Assembly (NCBI RefSeq): GCF_900605015.1
Contig: NZ_LR027574.1
Location: forward strand, 580,723 to 624,663
DNA length: 43,941 nt
DNA from: Olsenella sp. Marseille-P4559
GTDB taxonomy: Bacteria > Actinomycetota > Coriobacteriia > Coriobacteriales > Atopobiaceae
Direction of reading: 5' to 3'
This document shows, in pieces, positions 15,923-23,989 of this stretch (position 1 is the stretch's first letter; each line of letters starts with the position of its first letter). Under the pieces are notes generated by a model. It was not told where the DNA came from. It worked only from the letters and a program-made list of their open reading frames with translations, and did not search any database. The position numbers and the translations under genes were made by a program.

Positions 15923-16861
15923 ATGGCAAAGAGGGATGTCGCCGAGCAGGTGCTTGATGCTCTGGGAGGAAAGCAGAATGTCAAGGCGAACGACATCTGC
16001 ATGACAAGGCTTAGGATCCTCACCGAGCAGCCCGACCTCGTCGACATGAAAAAGCTTCGTTCGATCAGAGGTGTTCTCGGTACCGTTAGGCGCGGTCCCA
16101 ACGGCGTCGAGATTGTCTTTGGACCTGGCTCCATCAACGAAGTGAGCAACGACATAGTCCAGCTTACGGGCATACAGCCCAGCTATTCCGCGTTTCGTGG
16201 ATCCTCCTCCGCTCCTGAGGATTCCATTAGTGTGCAGATCAACGGCCACGCCCCCATTCCAAAGGCGGTGCGTGCGGCCGTGGCGGCAAAAAAGCCCCTT
16301 GCGTCAACTCGCGTCGAGTCCACCGCAAACGCCGAAGATGACAACGAGGACGACATCGACGAGCTCGCTTCGCTTCTCGAAGCAACAGGTGCCGCCGGCA
16401 CCAAGCGCCTCCTTGTTGTTAACGGCCCAAACATCAACATGCTTGGCGTGCGTGAGCCCAAGATCTACGGACGCAAGACCTACGCCGACCTCGTGCGTCT
16501 CTGCCGCAAGGCTGCTCGCGAGGCAGGCTTTGCCGAGTGCCGATGCTTCCAATCAAACCACGAGGGTGATCTTGTCGACGTGGTCCAGGCGGCATACGGC
16601 GAGTTCGACGGCATCGTCATAAACCCCGCGGCTTATACCCACACGTCGATCGCGTTGCTTGACGCACTCAAGTCTGTGGCCATTCCCACCATCGAGGTCC
16701 ACATCTCGAAGGTCGACGAGCGCGAGGACTTCCGACAGACCTCCTATGTACGCGCAGCGTGCTTCGAAACAATAGTGGGCATGGGCCTTGAAGGCTACCG
16801 CAAGGCAATTAAGGACATGGCACAGTACCTCAGCGAGCACGATGAGGACGAGAAGGACTAG
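15923..16861 (+). CDS. aroQ: Fusion of a glucose-family PTS EIIB domain to type II 3-dehydroquinate dehydratase
   Basis: This 312-residue chain has two recognisable domains. Residues 1-80 form a glucose/sucrose-family EIIB domain (VAEQVLDALGGKQNV, then ANDICMTRLRI with the phosphocysteine C26, then IRGVLGTVRRGPNGVEIVFG). A flexible, acidic linker (about 85-155) leads to a complete type II dehydroquinase (162-305): NGPNINMLG (168-175), catalytic Y182 in REPKIYGRKTY, NHEG (212-215), NPAAYTHTS with H240 and EVHISKVDERE with H260. The enzyme dehydrates 3-dehydroquinate to 3-dehydroshikimate, the one step missing from the rest of the cluster. ATG 15923 fits the EIIB start; 15893 is an alternative. 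No EIIC is attached, so the EIIB part is probably regulatory. Confidence 0.9.
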   Translation: MAKRDVAEQVLDALGGKQNVKANDICMTRLRILTEQPDLVDMKKLRSIRGVLGTVRRGPNGVEIVFGPGSINEVSNDIVQLTGIQPSYSAFRGSSSAPEDSISVQINGHAPIPKAVRAAVAAKKPLASTRVESTANAEDDNEDDIDELASLLEATGAAGTKRLLVVNGPNINMLGVREPKIYGRKTYADLVRLCRKAAREAGFAECRCFQSNHEGDLVDVVQAAYGEFDGIVINPAAYTHTSIALLDALKSVAIPTIEVHISKVDEREDFRQTSYVRAACFETIVGMGLEGYRKAIKDMAQYLSEHDEDEKD

Positions 16862-16873
16862 CCACCCACGCGG

Positions 16874-17479
16874 CTATCTCACCAATGGATTGCAGCACCA
16901 CGTTCCGGACTCGGTCACCAGCCAATCGACGGGAATATCATGTTCGTCCCTTGGCAGGGGGTTTCCCGAGAGCTGCCGCGGGCGCACCAGCGCGACCTTC
17001 TCACCCGGATAAAAGGCAAGGAACCTGTCGTAGTAGCCTCCACCATAGCCAATGCGGTATCCCTCGGAATCAAACACAAGGCCTGGCACTATGCACACGG
17101 AACCAACCATCTGCGCTGTCGTGAGAGGTCGCCCGCAGCCAGGGGATGGCTCCATGAGGCCACGCAGGCCAGGCTCAAGGTCGTCTTCGGAAGAAACGAC
17201 ATGGAAGTCGAGGGTGTGAGAAGGTCGGCACCTCGGAACCGCAACGCGCTTGCCCTGTGCCCAAGCTGCCCGCATGAGGGCATGGGTGTCAACCTCGCTG
17301 CCAAATGAAACGTAGGTGAGGACGAGAGATGCTTCCTTCCAAGCGCGAAGGCCCTCAAGGGTCATAAGAATGGGGGCGTCTGACGTGGCTCGGGCGGGCG
17401 ATTCCATGTGAGTACGTATGCGAACATATTCCTCACGAAGGGCGGTCTTTCCAGCATCTGCACCTTGGGAACTAGCCAC
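16874..17479 (-). CDS. 5-formyltetrahydrofolate cyclo-ligase
   Basis: This 201-residue enzyme converts 5-formyl-THF to 5,10-methenyl-THF with ATP, returning a storage folate to one-carbon metabolism. The signature GYGGGYYDRFL (about 144-154) is intact, as are the N-terminal R/K-rich helix, the strand VLTYVSFGSEVDTHAL and the segment VAVPRCR. The GTG start at 17479 follows AGGAGG at an ideal five bases. It converges with EIIB-aroQ, leaving 12 bases between stops. The C-terminal tail (residues 180-201) is less conserved. Confidence 0.92.
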   Translation of the reverse strand: MASSQGADAGKTALREEYVRIRTHMESPARATSDAPILMTLEGLRAWKEASLVLTYVSFGSEVDTHALMRAAWAQGKRVAVPRCRPSHTLDFHVVSSEDDLEPGLRGLMEPSPGCGRPLTTAQMVGSVCIVPGLVFDSEGYRIGYGGGYYDRFLAFYPGEKVALVRPRQLSGNPLPRDEHDIPVDWLVTESGTWCCNPLVR

Positions 17480-17710
17480 ACCATCCTCCTTTCCGCTTCA
17501 TGACACTTTACCTCATAATGCCATTCTCCTCGAACTTGTTGTCCATCTTGCAACCGTGAGGCAAGACGCCTGCATGACGCCGAGCCGAGCAGCCAACCTC
17601 AAAACATGAGACCACTTGAAGACAGAGGCGCAGCGTTGCCGTAAGATTGGTTCTCGTGAACACGCGCGCCGCGTGGTAACGCCAAAAATGCAAAAGGACC
17701 AGGAGACATT

Positions 17711-18760
17711 ATGCCCAACGAGGGAAGCTACGACGCCGCGCTCAAGCGCAGCGACCAGATTCAGGCCGACCTGCCCCAGCACCCCGAGAACTACACCATG
17801 CTCACGGGCGACAGGCCAACGGGCCATCTGCATCTGGGTCACTACTTTGGCACTCTCAAGGAGCGCGTCCGTCTCCAGGACCTGGGCGTCAACACCAACA
17901 TCATCATCGCCGACTACCAGGTGATCACGGATCGCGACACCACCGAGCACATCCGCGACAACGTGTACAACATGGTCATCGACTACCTCGCCTGTGGCAT
18001 CGACCCAGAGAGGACCATGATCTTCACCCACTCTGCGGTACCCGAGGAGAACCAGCTCATGCTGCCGTTCCTCTCGCTGGTGACCGAGGCCGAGATGGAG
18101 CGCAACCCCACCGTGAAGGCAGAACAGGCAGCGTCTGGACATGCTCTCACGGGACTTCTCCTCACCTATCCCGTGCACCAGGCGTGCGACATCCTCTTCT
18201 GCAAGGGCAACATCGTGCCCGTGGGGCGCGACCAGCTCCCCCACATCGAGATCACCTCTAAGATCGCCCGCCGCTTCAACGAGCGCTACGGGAAGGTCTT
18301 CCCCGATGTTGCAGGCCTTCTCACCTCGACGCCGCTCCTGCCCGGCCTCGACGGCCGCAAGATGAGCAAGTCCTACGGCAACGCCATCTCGCTTTCCATG
18401 ACCGCAGAGGAGACGGCAAGGCTCATCAAGAAGTCGAAGACCGACTCCGAGCGCAACATCACGTTTGACCCCGAGGGGCGCCCCGGCGTCTCGACGCTGC
18501 TCACCACCGCCGGCATCTGCAGCGGGCGCGACCCAAGAGAGATCGCAGACGAGATTGGCATGGGCGGCGCGGGCCAGCTCAAGCGCTACACCACCGAGGT
18601 CGTGAACGAGTACTTCGCCCCCATCCGCGAGCGCCGCGAGAAGCTCGCAGGTGACCTCGACTACGTGAGGGACGTTCTCCGCGACGGCAACCGCCGCGCG
18701 AACGAGATTGCCCACGAGACCCTGAACGAGGTCCGCGAGGCCATGGGCATGGTGTACTAG
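17711..18760 (+). CDS. trpS: Tryptophanyl-tRNA synthetase
   Basis: This 349-residue class I synthetase charges tRNA-Trp. The HIGH-type motif is GHLHLGHY (about 38-45) after TGDRPT, and the KMSKS motif is intact in LDGRKMSKSYGN (about 217). VGRDQLPHIEITSKIARRFN is the usual tryptophan/tRNA-binding stretch. AGGAGACATT precedes the ATG. The 230-base upstream gap shared with the divergent cyclo-ligase has no recognisable gene; CATAAT at 17514 is a possible -10, but I found no convincing T-box. Its link to the aromatic cluster may be simply chromosomal neighbourhood. Confidence 0.95.
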   Translation: MPNEGSYDAALKRSDQIQADLPQHPENYTMLTGDRPTGHLHLGHYFGTLKERVRLQDLGVNTNIIIADYQVITDRDTTEHIRDNVYNMVIDYLACGIDPERTMIFTHSAVPEENQLMLPFLSLVTEAEMERNPTVKAEQAASGHALTGLLLTYPVHQACDILFCKGNIVPVGRDQLPHIEITSKIARRFNERYGKVFPDVAGLLTSTPLLPGLDGRKMSKSYGNAISLSMTAEETARLIKKSKTDSERNITFDPEGRPGVSTLLTTAGICSGRDPREIADEIGMGGAGQLKRYTTEVVNEYFAPIRERREKLAGDLDYVRDVLRDGNRRANEIAHETLNEVREAMGMVY

Positions 18761-18792
18761 GCGCACCGCAAGGTAAGAAGCACCAGTGCGAT

Positions 18793-18832
18793 ACGAGCGA
18801 GGCCTCTATCCGGGGCCCCGCTCGTTTGCTTT
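18793..18832 (+). terminator. Terminator after trpS
   Basis: ACGAGCG and CGCTCGT (18793-18799 with 18819-18825), extended by GGCC/GGCC with one internal mismatch, form a strong hairpin 32 bases past the trpS stop. TTGCTTT follows. Confidence 0.8.
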
Positions 18833-18854
18833 GCTGGGGTACATGGTTCGCGTA

Positions 18855-18930
18855 AATCTGTACAATTGCACGTCACATGGCAAGATGTAACTGGCCTTTT
18901 GCGAAATTGAGACGTCAATTTATACAGATT
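18855..18930. repeat. Imperfect 20-bp inverted repeat between trpS and the SprT-like gene
   Basis: The left arm AATCTGTACAATTGCACGTC (18855-18874) and the right arm (18911-18930, reverse complement AATCTGTATAAATTGACGTC) pair almost fully across a 36-base spacer. The region is AT-rich against its surroundings and lies after the trpS terminator. Function unknown: a stem-loop or the trace of a small mobile cassette. Confidence 0.6.
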
Positions 18931-18997
18931 CATGCGGCGAAGTCATGCAACACCGAGGAAATGGCGGCGTCGGCAGCATTCCCCCCAGCATCTGCCG

Positions 18998-19561
18998 CTA
19001 GTCTGCAGAGATGTGCGCCAGGACGTAGGCCGGGGCGCAAACGTAAGTGCGACCACGTGCATCTCGCAAATCGCAGCACCGCTTTGGCCGGCTGTTGGAG
19101 CCGGCGAAGGTGTAGCACTTCCCTCGCACGAAGAAAGACTTGCCGACAAGACCCTCGACCTGCAACTTATTAGCCACCGGCACCTCTTGCGAGGGGACGC
19201 GCCTGGTAGCTCGTACGTCCGCACCGTAGGCGGCGTTCACCCTTGCCGCAGCTGCATGGAAGCGCTCCCCATGGTCAAAGCAACCAGGAAGCGTGTGGAT
19301 GAGCTCGTGGAAGAGGACGTCTCGCGCCAGGGCGTCAGTCTTGCACGCGTCGACGGAGTACGAGATCTGGAAGAGCGGTCTGCGCCCGCCACGCAGCTTC
19401 TTGCAGCTGCCAATGCGCGAGCGGTTGTGCGTGAGCCTCACAGAGGGAAGGCACTCGCGCGGCAAAATCCCAATGCGCCGCAGGCAGGAGTCGCATTCTG
19501 CGAGCAAGGCATCGAACCTCTCCTGCATCTTCGCGCCGCGCACCGGTTTCCCTCCCAGCAT
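18998..19561 (-). CDS. SprT-like zinc metallopeptidase family protein
   Basis: This protein of about 187 residues carries a zinc-protease signature HELIHTLPGCFDHGERFH (about 85-102), with HExxH and a downstream His as in SprT/Spartan-like proteins. A C-terminal segment with several Cys (KCYTFAGSNSRPKRCCDL) could bind a second metal, as in SprT zinc-ribbon tails. Relatives are thought to act on protein-DNA crosslinks or as housekeeping peptidases. ATG 19561 lacks a ribosome site; 19528 is an alternative. The left end of an ISL3-family element lies 15 bases upstream, so the native promoter has been displaced. Confidence 0.75.
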   Translation of the reverse strand: MLGGKPVRGAKMQERFDALLAECDSCLRRIGILPRECLPSVRLTHNRSRIGSCKKLRGGRRPLFQISYSVDACKTDALARDVLFHELIHTLPGCFDHGERFHAAAARVNAAYGADVRATRRVPSQEVPVANKLQVEGLVGKSFFVRGKCYTFAGSNSRPKRCCDLRDARGRTYVCAPAYVLAHISAD

Positions 19562-19575
19562 ATGTACAAATTTTG

Positions 19576-19923
19576 GGCTCTTCGCTGTTTCCAGTGGGTA
19601 GCAGATGAGACGGCCAGCCGGGCCGAGAAGCCCAGGCGGCCGAGCCTGAGGAATACCATCGTCTCGAGGCACCCCACGTTCCCGAATCCCCCCGCCGCCC
19701 TCTCGATCGACTGGATGACGGAATCGAGCCCCTCGGGGATGGCGCTGGTGGCGTTCCTGGAGAACCAGTCCAGGATGCCCTCGCGCTCCTTCCTCGCGAT
19801 CCCCGCCGCGACCCCCATCTCGGGGGCGTTGGAGCGCATGGCCCAGGAGGCGAGGGCCCGCGTCTCGAAGAGGGCCGTGAAGCGCGGGCTCGGCCTCGCC
19901 CCCCAGGGCATGCGCGCGGTGCG
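19576..19923 (-). pseudogene. ISL3-family transposase, C-terminal remnant
   Basis: The minus-strand frame reads ARMPWGARPSPRFTALFE, then ALASWAMRSNAPEMG and SRNATSAIPEGLDSVIQ..RAAGGFGN, the end of an ISL3 transposase (family pattern EGLNSxIQ..KR.ARGF). It joins in frame with the N-terminal piece at 27067-27361 once the IS21 insertion and one copy of CGGTGCG are removed. The central catalytic part, roughly 200 residues between RFT.FE and the C-terminal helix region, is absent. Confidence 0.8.
19917..19923. repeat. Target duplication CGGTGCG, left copy (IS-A)
   Basis: CGGTGCG precedes the TG of the IS-A left end; the matching copy is at 27067-27073. Removing IS-A with one copy restores the ISL3 reading frame exactly (GVRT + ARMPWG). 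Confidence 0.9.
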
Positions 19924-20081
19924 TGTGTTTGATAGCCTCTGATTTACGGGTTTGAGCACGAAAAGTTTCGGGTTTGAGCACAGGGTCTTTTCGTGTTTGA
20001 GCATGGGCACGCCGACCATCCCGCGATTGGCCCAACATGTCGTTGCCTCGGTTTGCGACGTGAGGGGGGGCCAGAGGGGAA

Positions 20082-21596
20082 ATGATCGGCGTGGACAAGA
20101 CAGGGGACATGCGCGGGAGGGGGAGCCGTGGCGAGCCGATCGCGAGCATCTCGAGGAGCACCGGGGTGTCGGAGCCCACGGTGAGGAAGCACCTGAGGAT
20201 GGAGGACCTCTCCCCCTCGCGCCCGGGGAGGCGCATCGCGGAGAGCGAGCTGCTGGAGCCCTACGAGGCGACGATCGACGCCTGGCTCCTAGACGACTGC
20301 CGCAACTGGAGGAGGCAGCGGCACACGGCCACCCGAGCCTTCGTCCGCCTGCGCGACGAGAAGGGCTACGGCGGGAGCTACTCCACCGTGCAGCGCTACG
20401 TGAGGCGCCGGCGCGAGGGGATGGCGGAGGAGGGGGACGCCAGGGACGCGCAGGGGTACCTGCGGCTCAGCTGGCTTCCCGGCGAGTGCCAGGTCGACTT
20501 CGGGGAGGCGGACCTCGGGGTGAGGGGCGTCGTAACGAGGGGGAGGTACCTCACGGTCAGCCTCCCGCACCCCGGCGTCGGGCCCGCCCAGGTGTTCTGG
20601 GGCGAGACGTCGGAGTGCGTGCGCCAGGGGCTCCGCAACGCGCTCGAGTTCGTGGGCGGCGTGCCCGCGCGGGCCGCCTCCGACAACGCCGCCGGGGTCG
20701 GGGGGAGGGTGTGCGGGGAGGTCGGGCCGAGCGAGATGCTCAGGAGGCTCTCCGCCCACTACTGCCTCGGCCACACGCTCACCAACCCGTACTCGGGCAA
20801 CGAGAAGGGCAACGTCGAGGCGAAGGTGGGCTACCACCGCAGGAGCCTGTTCGTGCCGGTGCCGCAGATGCACGACGCGGAGGCGTTCAACGAGAGGCTG
20901 CTGCGGGACTCCCCCGACATGAGCGCGGAGAAGAGGCACCACGGGCTCGGCGTGCCCGAGCTCGGGCTCTTCGAGGAGGGCAGGGCGGCGCTCGCGGAGC
21001 TGCCGCCGGCGGGGTACCAGTGCGTGCGCTGGGAGACGCGCAGGCGCAGCAGGCAGGGCGTCCTCGCGCTCGGCGGCACCCACCGATGCTCCGCCGGGCC
21101 GGCCTGCGCTGGCAAGGAGGTCGCGGTGGCCGTCGGCGCATTCCGCGTCCGCGTGGTGGACGAGGGCACGGGCGAGGTCGTGGCCGAGCACGAGCGCGAG
21201 TGGGGCAGCGTCCCGACGGACAGCTCCGACCCGGCCCTGCGGCCGAGGCCGCTCTGCATGAGGCCCACCGGATGGAGGGACTCGGTCGTGCGCCAGTCGC
21301 TGCCAAGGGAGCCCGTGGAGTTCCTGGACGGCGAGGGCGGGGCGGACCTGGGGCGCGACCTGCGGGTGCTCAGGGACGCGAGCGCGCAGCACGGCTGGGA
21401 GGCGGCCGTGCGGGGCATGGGGGCCGCCTTGAGGGCGACCGGGGGCGTGGGCGGCGCGTCGGTCGAGCTGTCCGCCGCCGTCGCGGCGTCCGGAGGCACG
21501 AGGGCCGAGTACGGCGAGGAGCCCGACCCGGGCGAGTACGACAGGGCCGTCGGCCTCGCGGGGGGTGGTGGCGGACATGCAGCGCCCGGAGCGTGA
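20082..21596 (+). CDS. istA: IS21-family transposase IstA (IS-A)
   Basis: This 504-residue DDE recombinase has an N-terminal helix-turn-helix (about 18-45; ISRSTGVSEPTVRKHL) that binds the element ends. A retroviral-integrase-like core follows, with CQVDFGEADL (first Asp), AASDNAAG (second Asp, codon 20682-20684) and NEKGNVEAKVGYHRR (Glu, codon 20817-20819), so the triad is intact. GAGGGGAA precedes the ATG. It overlaps the istB start. The tail after about residue 440 is Gly/Ala rich and less conserved. GC content is well above 70%. With its ATPase partner destroyed, the element is probably immobile on its own. Confidence 0.88.
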   Translation: MIGVDKTGDMRGRGSRGEPIASISRSTGVSEPTVRKHLRMEDLSPSRPGRRIAESELLEPYEATIDAWLLDDCRNWRRQRHTATRAFVRLRDEKGYGGSYSTVQRYVRRRREGMAEEGDARDAQGYLRLSWLPGECQVDFGEADLGVRGVVTRGRYLTVSLPHPGVGPAQVFWGETSECVRQGLRNALEFVGGVPARAASDNAAGVGGRVCGEVGPSEMLRRLSAHYCLGHTLTNPYSGNEKGNVEAKVGYHRRSLFVPVPQMHDAEAFNERLLRDSPDMSAEKRHHGLGVPELGLFEEGRAALAELPPAGYQCVRWETRRRSRQGVLALGGTHRCSAGPACAGKEVAVAVGAFRVRVVDEGTGEVVAEHEREWGSVPTDSSDPALRPRPLCMRPTGWRDSVVRQSLPREPVEFLDGEGGADLGRDLRVLRDASAQHGWEAAVRGMGAALRATGGVGGASVELSAAVAASGGTRAEYGEEPDPGEYDRAVGLAGGGGGHAAPGA

Positions 21597-21719
21597 GGCG
21601 ACCGAGGAGGCCCTCAGGGCCGCCGCCAGGGCGCCTTTCATCTCGGGGGAGACCATCGACGGCTTCGTCGCCTCCGCCACCCCGGGGCAGCTGTCGGCGT
21701 GCCGCTCGATGCTCGAGGC
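21577..21719 (+). pseudogene. istB: istB of IS-A, 5' fragment
   Basis: The frame starting MQRPEREATEEALRAAARAPF matches the N-terminal helical domain of IS21 ATPases (compare SLTKSVLAEW..GTPRQVEHLAGYL in IS-C). The ATG overlaps the end of istA by 20 bases; GTG at 21565 or 21568 could also serve. The gene is cut after codon fragment GAG-GC by IS-B. The 5 bases GAGGC (21715-21719) are repeated at 23990-23994, and joining there gives SMLEAELVHRDRAKRQR without a frame change. Confidence 0.85.
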
Positions 21720-21865
21720 TGTTAGCGCTAACTTGAAAAACGCCAGTTAGGCCAATGCAGCCGACCAGTCCGGACAAAGAAGCTCCACCAATCGCGCAAA
21801 CGAAGATTCACCAGTTCCGCCAACCGCCTAGATTCGGGCCGTAGGCACGCATCCGGGAGGCTGGC

Positions 21866-23254
21866 ATGGACGGGAACATGATCGGAGGGCCCGACATGGA
21901 CAAGGAAGCCGGCATCAAGCCGAACTTCTCGGACACAGCGAGGAGGCACGGCGTCGACAGGCACACGGTCGCGAAGTACTGGGCTGCCGACGGGAGCGCG
22001 CCGGAGGACGGGCGCGCCGGCAGGCGGAGCGGGTTCGACGGCGTGAGGGGGCTGATCGAGGAGAAGGCGGCGCTGCCCGGGGTGACGGCCAGGGGCATCT
22101 ACGGGCTGCCGCTCGACCGGCGCGGCGAGGGCGAGCCCAGGCTGCCCGGCCACAGCGGCTCCGCCCACCACCCCAGGACGCGCGGGATAGTCCCCGGGAG
22201 GGCCCCCGCCGAGCCCCACCCCAGGTTCGAGACGCCTCCCGGGGCGCAGCTCCAGCTCGACTGGAAGGGGGACGTCACCATGCACGACGCGGACGGGGCC
22301 GAGTGCAGCTTCAACGCGTGCACGTCCACGCCCGGCTACTCGCGCTGCCACTTCTTCGAGGGGGCGATGGGCAGGACGCGCGACACGCTCCTCAGGTGCA
22401 TGGCCGACAGCATCGCGTTCCTGGGAGGGGTCCCGGCGCAGTGGCCCGCCGACGACATGTCGGCCATCGCGACCTTCGGCGCGGACGGGACGAGGGCCAG
22501 GGACAGGCGCGTGCTCGCCTTCGCGAGGGACGCCGGCTTCGACCTCGTGCCCTGCAGGCCGCGCTCGCCCGAGACGAAGGGCAGGGACGAGTCCTCGAAC
22601 CGCTTCCTGGGGCGCCTGGCGGCCTACGGGGGGGACTTCTCGGGCTGGGACGGGCTCGACCGCGCGATCGCGCGCATACGGGCCCGCTCGAACGAGGGGC
22701 CCAACCGGACGACGGGGCTCCCGCCCGAGCCGCCCTTCCGAAGGGAGAAGGACCTGCTCGGGCCGGCGCCCCCGAGGTGCGCGCCCGGTTCGCTGGCGGA
22801 CGAGCCCTCCTGGCAGGTGGTGCCCCCCACGATGCCGGTGGGGGCGAGGGGGCGCGAGTCCTCGGTCCCGAGGTCCTGCATCGGCCACAGGGTGGGGCTG
22901 GTCGTGCTGCCCGGGGGCGAGCTGCTGGCCTGCGACGGCGGCAGGCTCGTCGCCGAGCACGACACGGCGGCGGGCAGCCAGCCCATCGCCTGCGACGAGG
23001 CCCACTACGTCGAGGCCCTCGCCGGGAAGAGGTGGGCCACCATGGACGGCGACATCGCAGAGGCCGCCAGGGGCAACCTCGAGCTGCTCGGCGGGCTCGG
23101 GGGCGAGTCGCGGGCGCGGGGGCCGGCGTCGCCGAGAGGGTCAGGGACAACCTCGAGGGGCTGGGGCTCGACGCGATGCCCTCCTCGTTCGACGACTACG
23201 CCTCCCTCGTGGCGGCGGGCTCCAGGTCCTTCGGCGACGCGATGCTCGAGATGA
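21866..23254 (+). CDS. istA: IS21-family transposase IstA (IS-B)
   Basis: This 462-residue frame has an N-terminal HTH (SDTARRHGVDRHTVAKYW) and a DDE core. QLQLDWKGDV carries the first Asp, WPADDMSAIA the second (usually DN), and PETKGRDESSNRFL the Glu. GGGAGG is five bases before the ATG. After about residue 417 (GGLGGESRAR) the sequence turns into low-complexity RGPASPRGSGTT, as if a one-base shift had moved it out of frame, so the true C-terminus may be altered. It overlaps istB by 79 bases, more than usual, which also suggests a late frameshift. Confidence 0.8.
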   Translation: MDGNMIGGPDMDKEAGIKPNFSDTARRHGVDRHTVAKYWAADGSAPEDGRAGRRSGFDGVRGLIEEKAALPGVTARGIYGLPLDRRGEGEPRLPGHSGSAHHPRTRGIVPGRAPAEPHPRFETPPGAQLQLDWKGDVTMHDADGAECSFNACTSTPGYSRCHFFEGAMGRTRDTLLRCMADSIAFLGGVPAQWPADDMSAIATFGADGTRARDRRVLAFARDAGFDLVPCRPRSPETKGRDESSNRFLGRLAAYGGDFSGWDGLDRAIARIRARSNEGPNRTTGLPPEPPFRREKDLLGPAPPRCAPGSLADEPSWQVVPPTMPVGARGRESSVPRSCIGHRVGLVVLPGGELLACDGGRLVAEHDTAAGSQPIACDEAHYVEALAGKRWATMDGDIAEAARGNLELLGGLGGESRARGPASPRGSGTTSRGWGSTRCPPRSTTTPPSWRRAPGPSATRCSR

Positions 23255-23916
23255 CCGACGCCCAGCTCGCGCTGGTGCGCAAGCGCGACCTCGACGGCAG
23301 GATCCGGAAGGCGGGCTTCCCCTACGCGAGGGCGCCCAGGGACTTCGGCTCCTCCTTCCGGCCCTCGGCCGGCAGGCCGGTCGTGGAGAACCTCGCGACC
23401 CTCGGCCTCGTCGACAGGCACGAGAACGTGGTGCCCGTCGGCAGCCCCGGGACCGGCAAGGCGCACATCGCCGTCGCGCCGGGCGTGGAGGCCATAGGCG
23501 CCAGGAAGCTCACCTACTTCGTGGACTGCCAGAGGCTCGTGCGCGACCTCGGGCACGCCGCGGAGAAGGGGGCGCCGGGGCGCAGGCTGCGCTTCTGCTC
23601 GCACCTGTCGCCGCCCGTCGTCGACGAGCTGGGCTACCTGGGGATCGACAAGGAGGGGGCGGACCTGTCCTTCCAGCTGGTATCGAGGCGCTGCGAGAGG
23701 CGCTCGACGATCATCACGACCAACGTGGGCATCGGCTCGTGGGCGGGGGTGTCCGGCGACCCGGTCGTCGCCTCGGCGATCGCGGACCGGGCCTGCCACC
23801 ACTGCCACGTGATCAAGATCACGGGCAAGTCCTACAGGGCGAGGGAGGTGATGGGGCAGGAGGCCCAGCCGCGAGCCCGCGGGGGCGCCGGAAGCGGCGA
23901 TGGTCCGCTTGCCTGA
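23176..23916 (+). CDS. istB: IS21-family helper ATPase IstB (IS-B), altered Walker A
   Basis: This 246-residue protein has an AAA+ DnaC-like ATPase layout. An N-terminal helical part includes SFDDYASLVAAGSRSFGDAMLEMTDAQ. VGSPGTGKAH is Walker A, with Ala (GCG, 23461-23463) where Thr/Ser is expected, and VVDELGYL is Walker B. Family members read LLVIDELGY; here the two Leu before it are Pro-Pro. IITTNVGIGSW is the sensor region. The Ala substitution removes the residue that coordinates Mg, so ATP hydrolysis may be impaired. IstB normally binds target DNA and recruits IstA. Confidence 0.8.
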   Translation: MPSSFDDYASLVAAGSRSFGDAMLEMTDAQLALVRKRDLDGRIRKAGFPYARAPRDFGSSFRPSAGRPVVENLATLGLVDRHENVVPVGSPGTGKAHIAVAPGVEAIGARKLTYFVDCQRLVRDLGHAAEKGAPGRRLRFCSHLSPPVVDELGYLGIDKEGADLSFQLVSRRCERRSTIITTNVGIGSWAGVSGDPVVASAIADRACHHCHVIKITGKSYRAREVMGQEAQPRARGGAGSGDGPLA

Positions 23917-23989
23917 CCGGCGAAAGAACATTGGCGCGATTGGCGCCTGAAAGTTGTGCGGATTGGTGATTTCCTAATTGACGCTAACA

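Larger units (their letters stand above)
21720..23989 (+). mobile_element. IS-B: IS21-family element inserted in istB of IS-A
   Basis: This 2,270-bp element has ends TGTTAGCG... and ...CGCTAACA and a 5-bp duplication GAGGC on both sides (21715-21719 and 23990-23994). Further inside, both ends share CCAATCGCGC. It carries its own istA and istB. It is intact in outline, but the istB Walker A motif is altered. Confidence 0.92.

Noticed and set aside
17630-17711. GTGGTAACGCC before trpS, resembling a T-box sequence
   Set aside because: Only about nine of thirteen consensus positions match, and no stem I with a Trp specifier or matching antiterminator was found in the 230-base leader.
18932-19942. 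Plus-strand open frame of 336 codons opposite the SprT-like gene
   Set aside because: The minus strand encodes a recognisable HExxH metallopeptidase and the ISL3 transposase end; the plus-strand product has no recognisable pattern.
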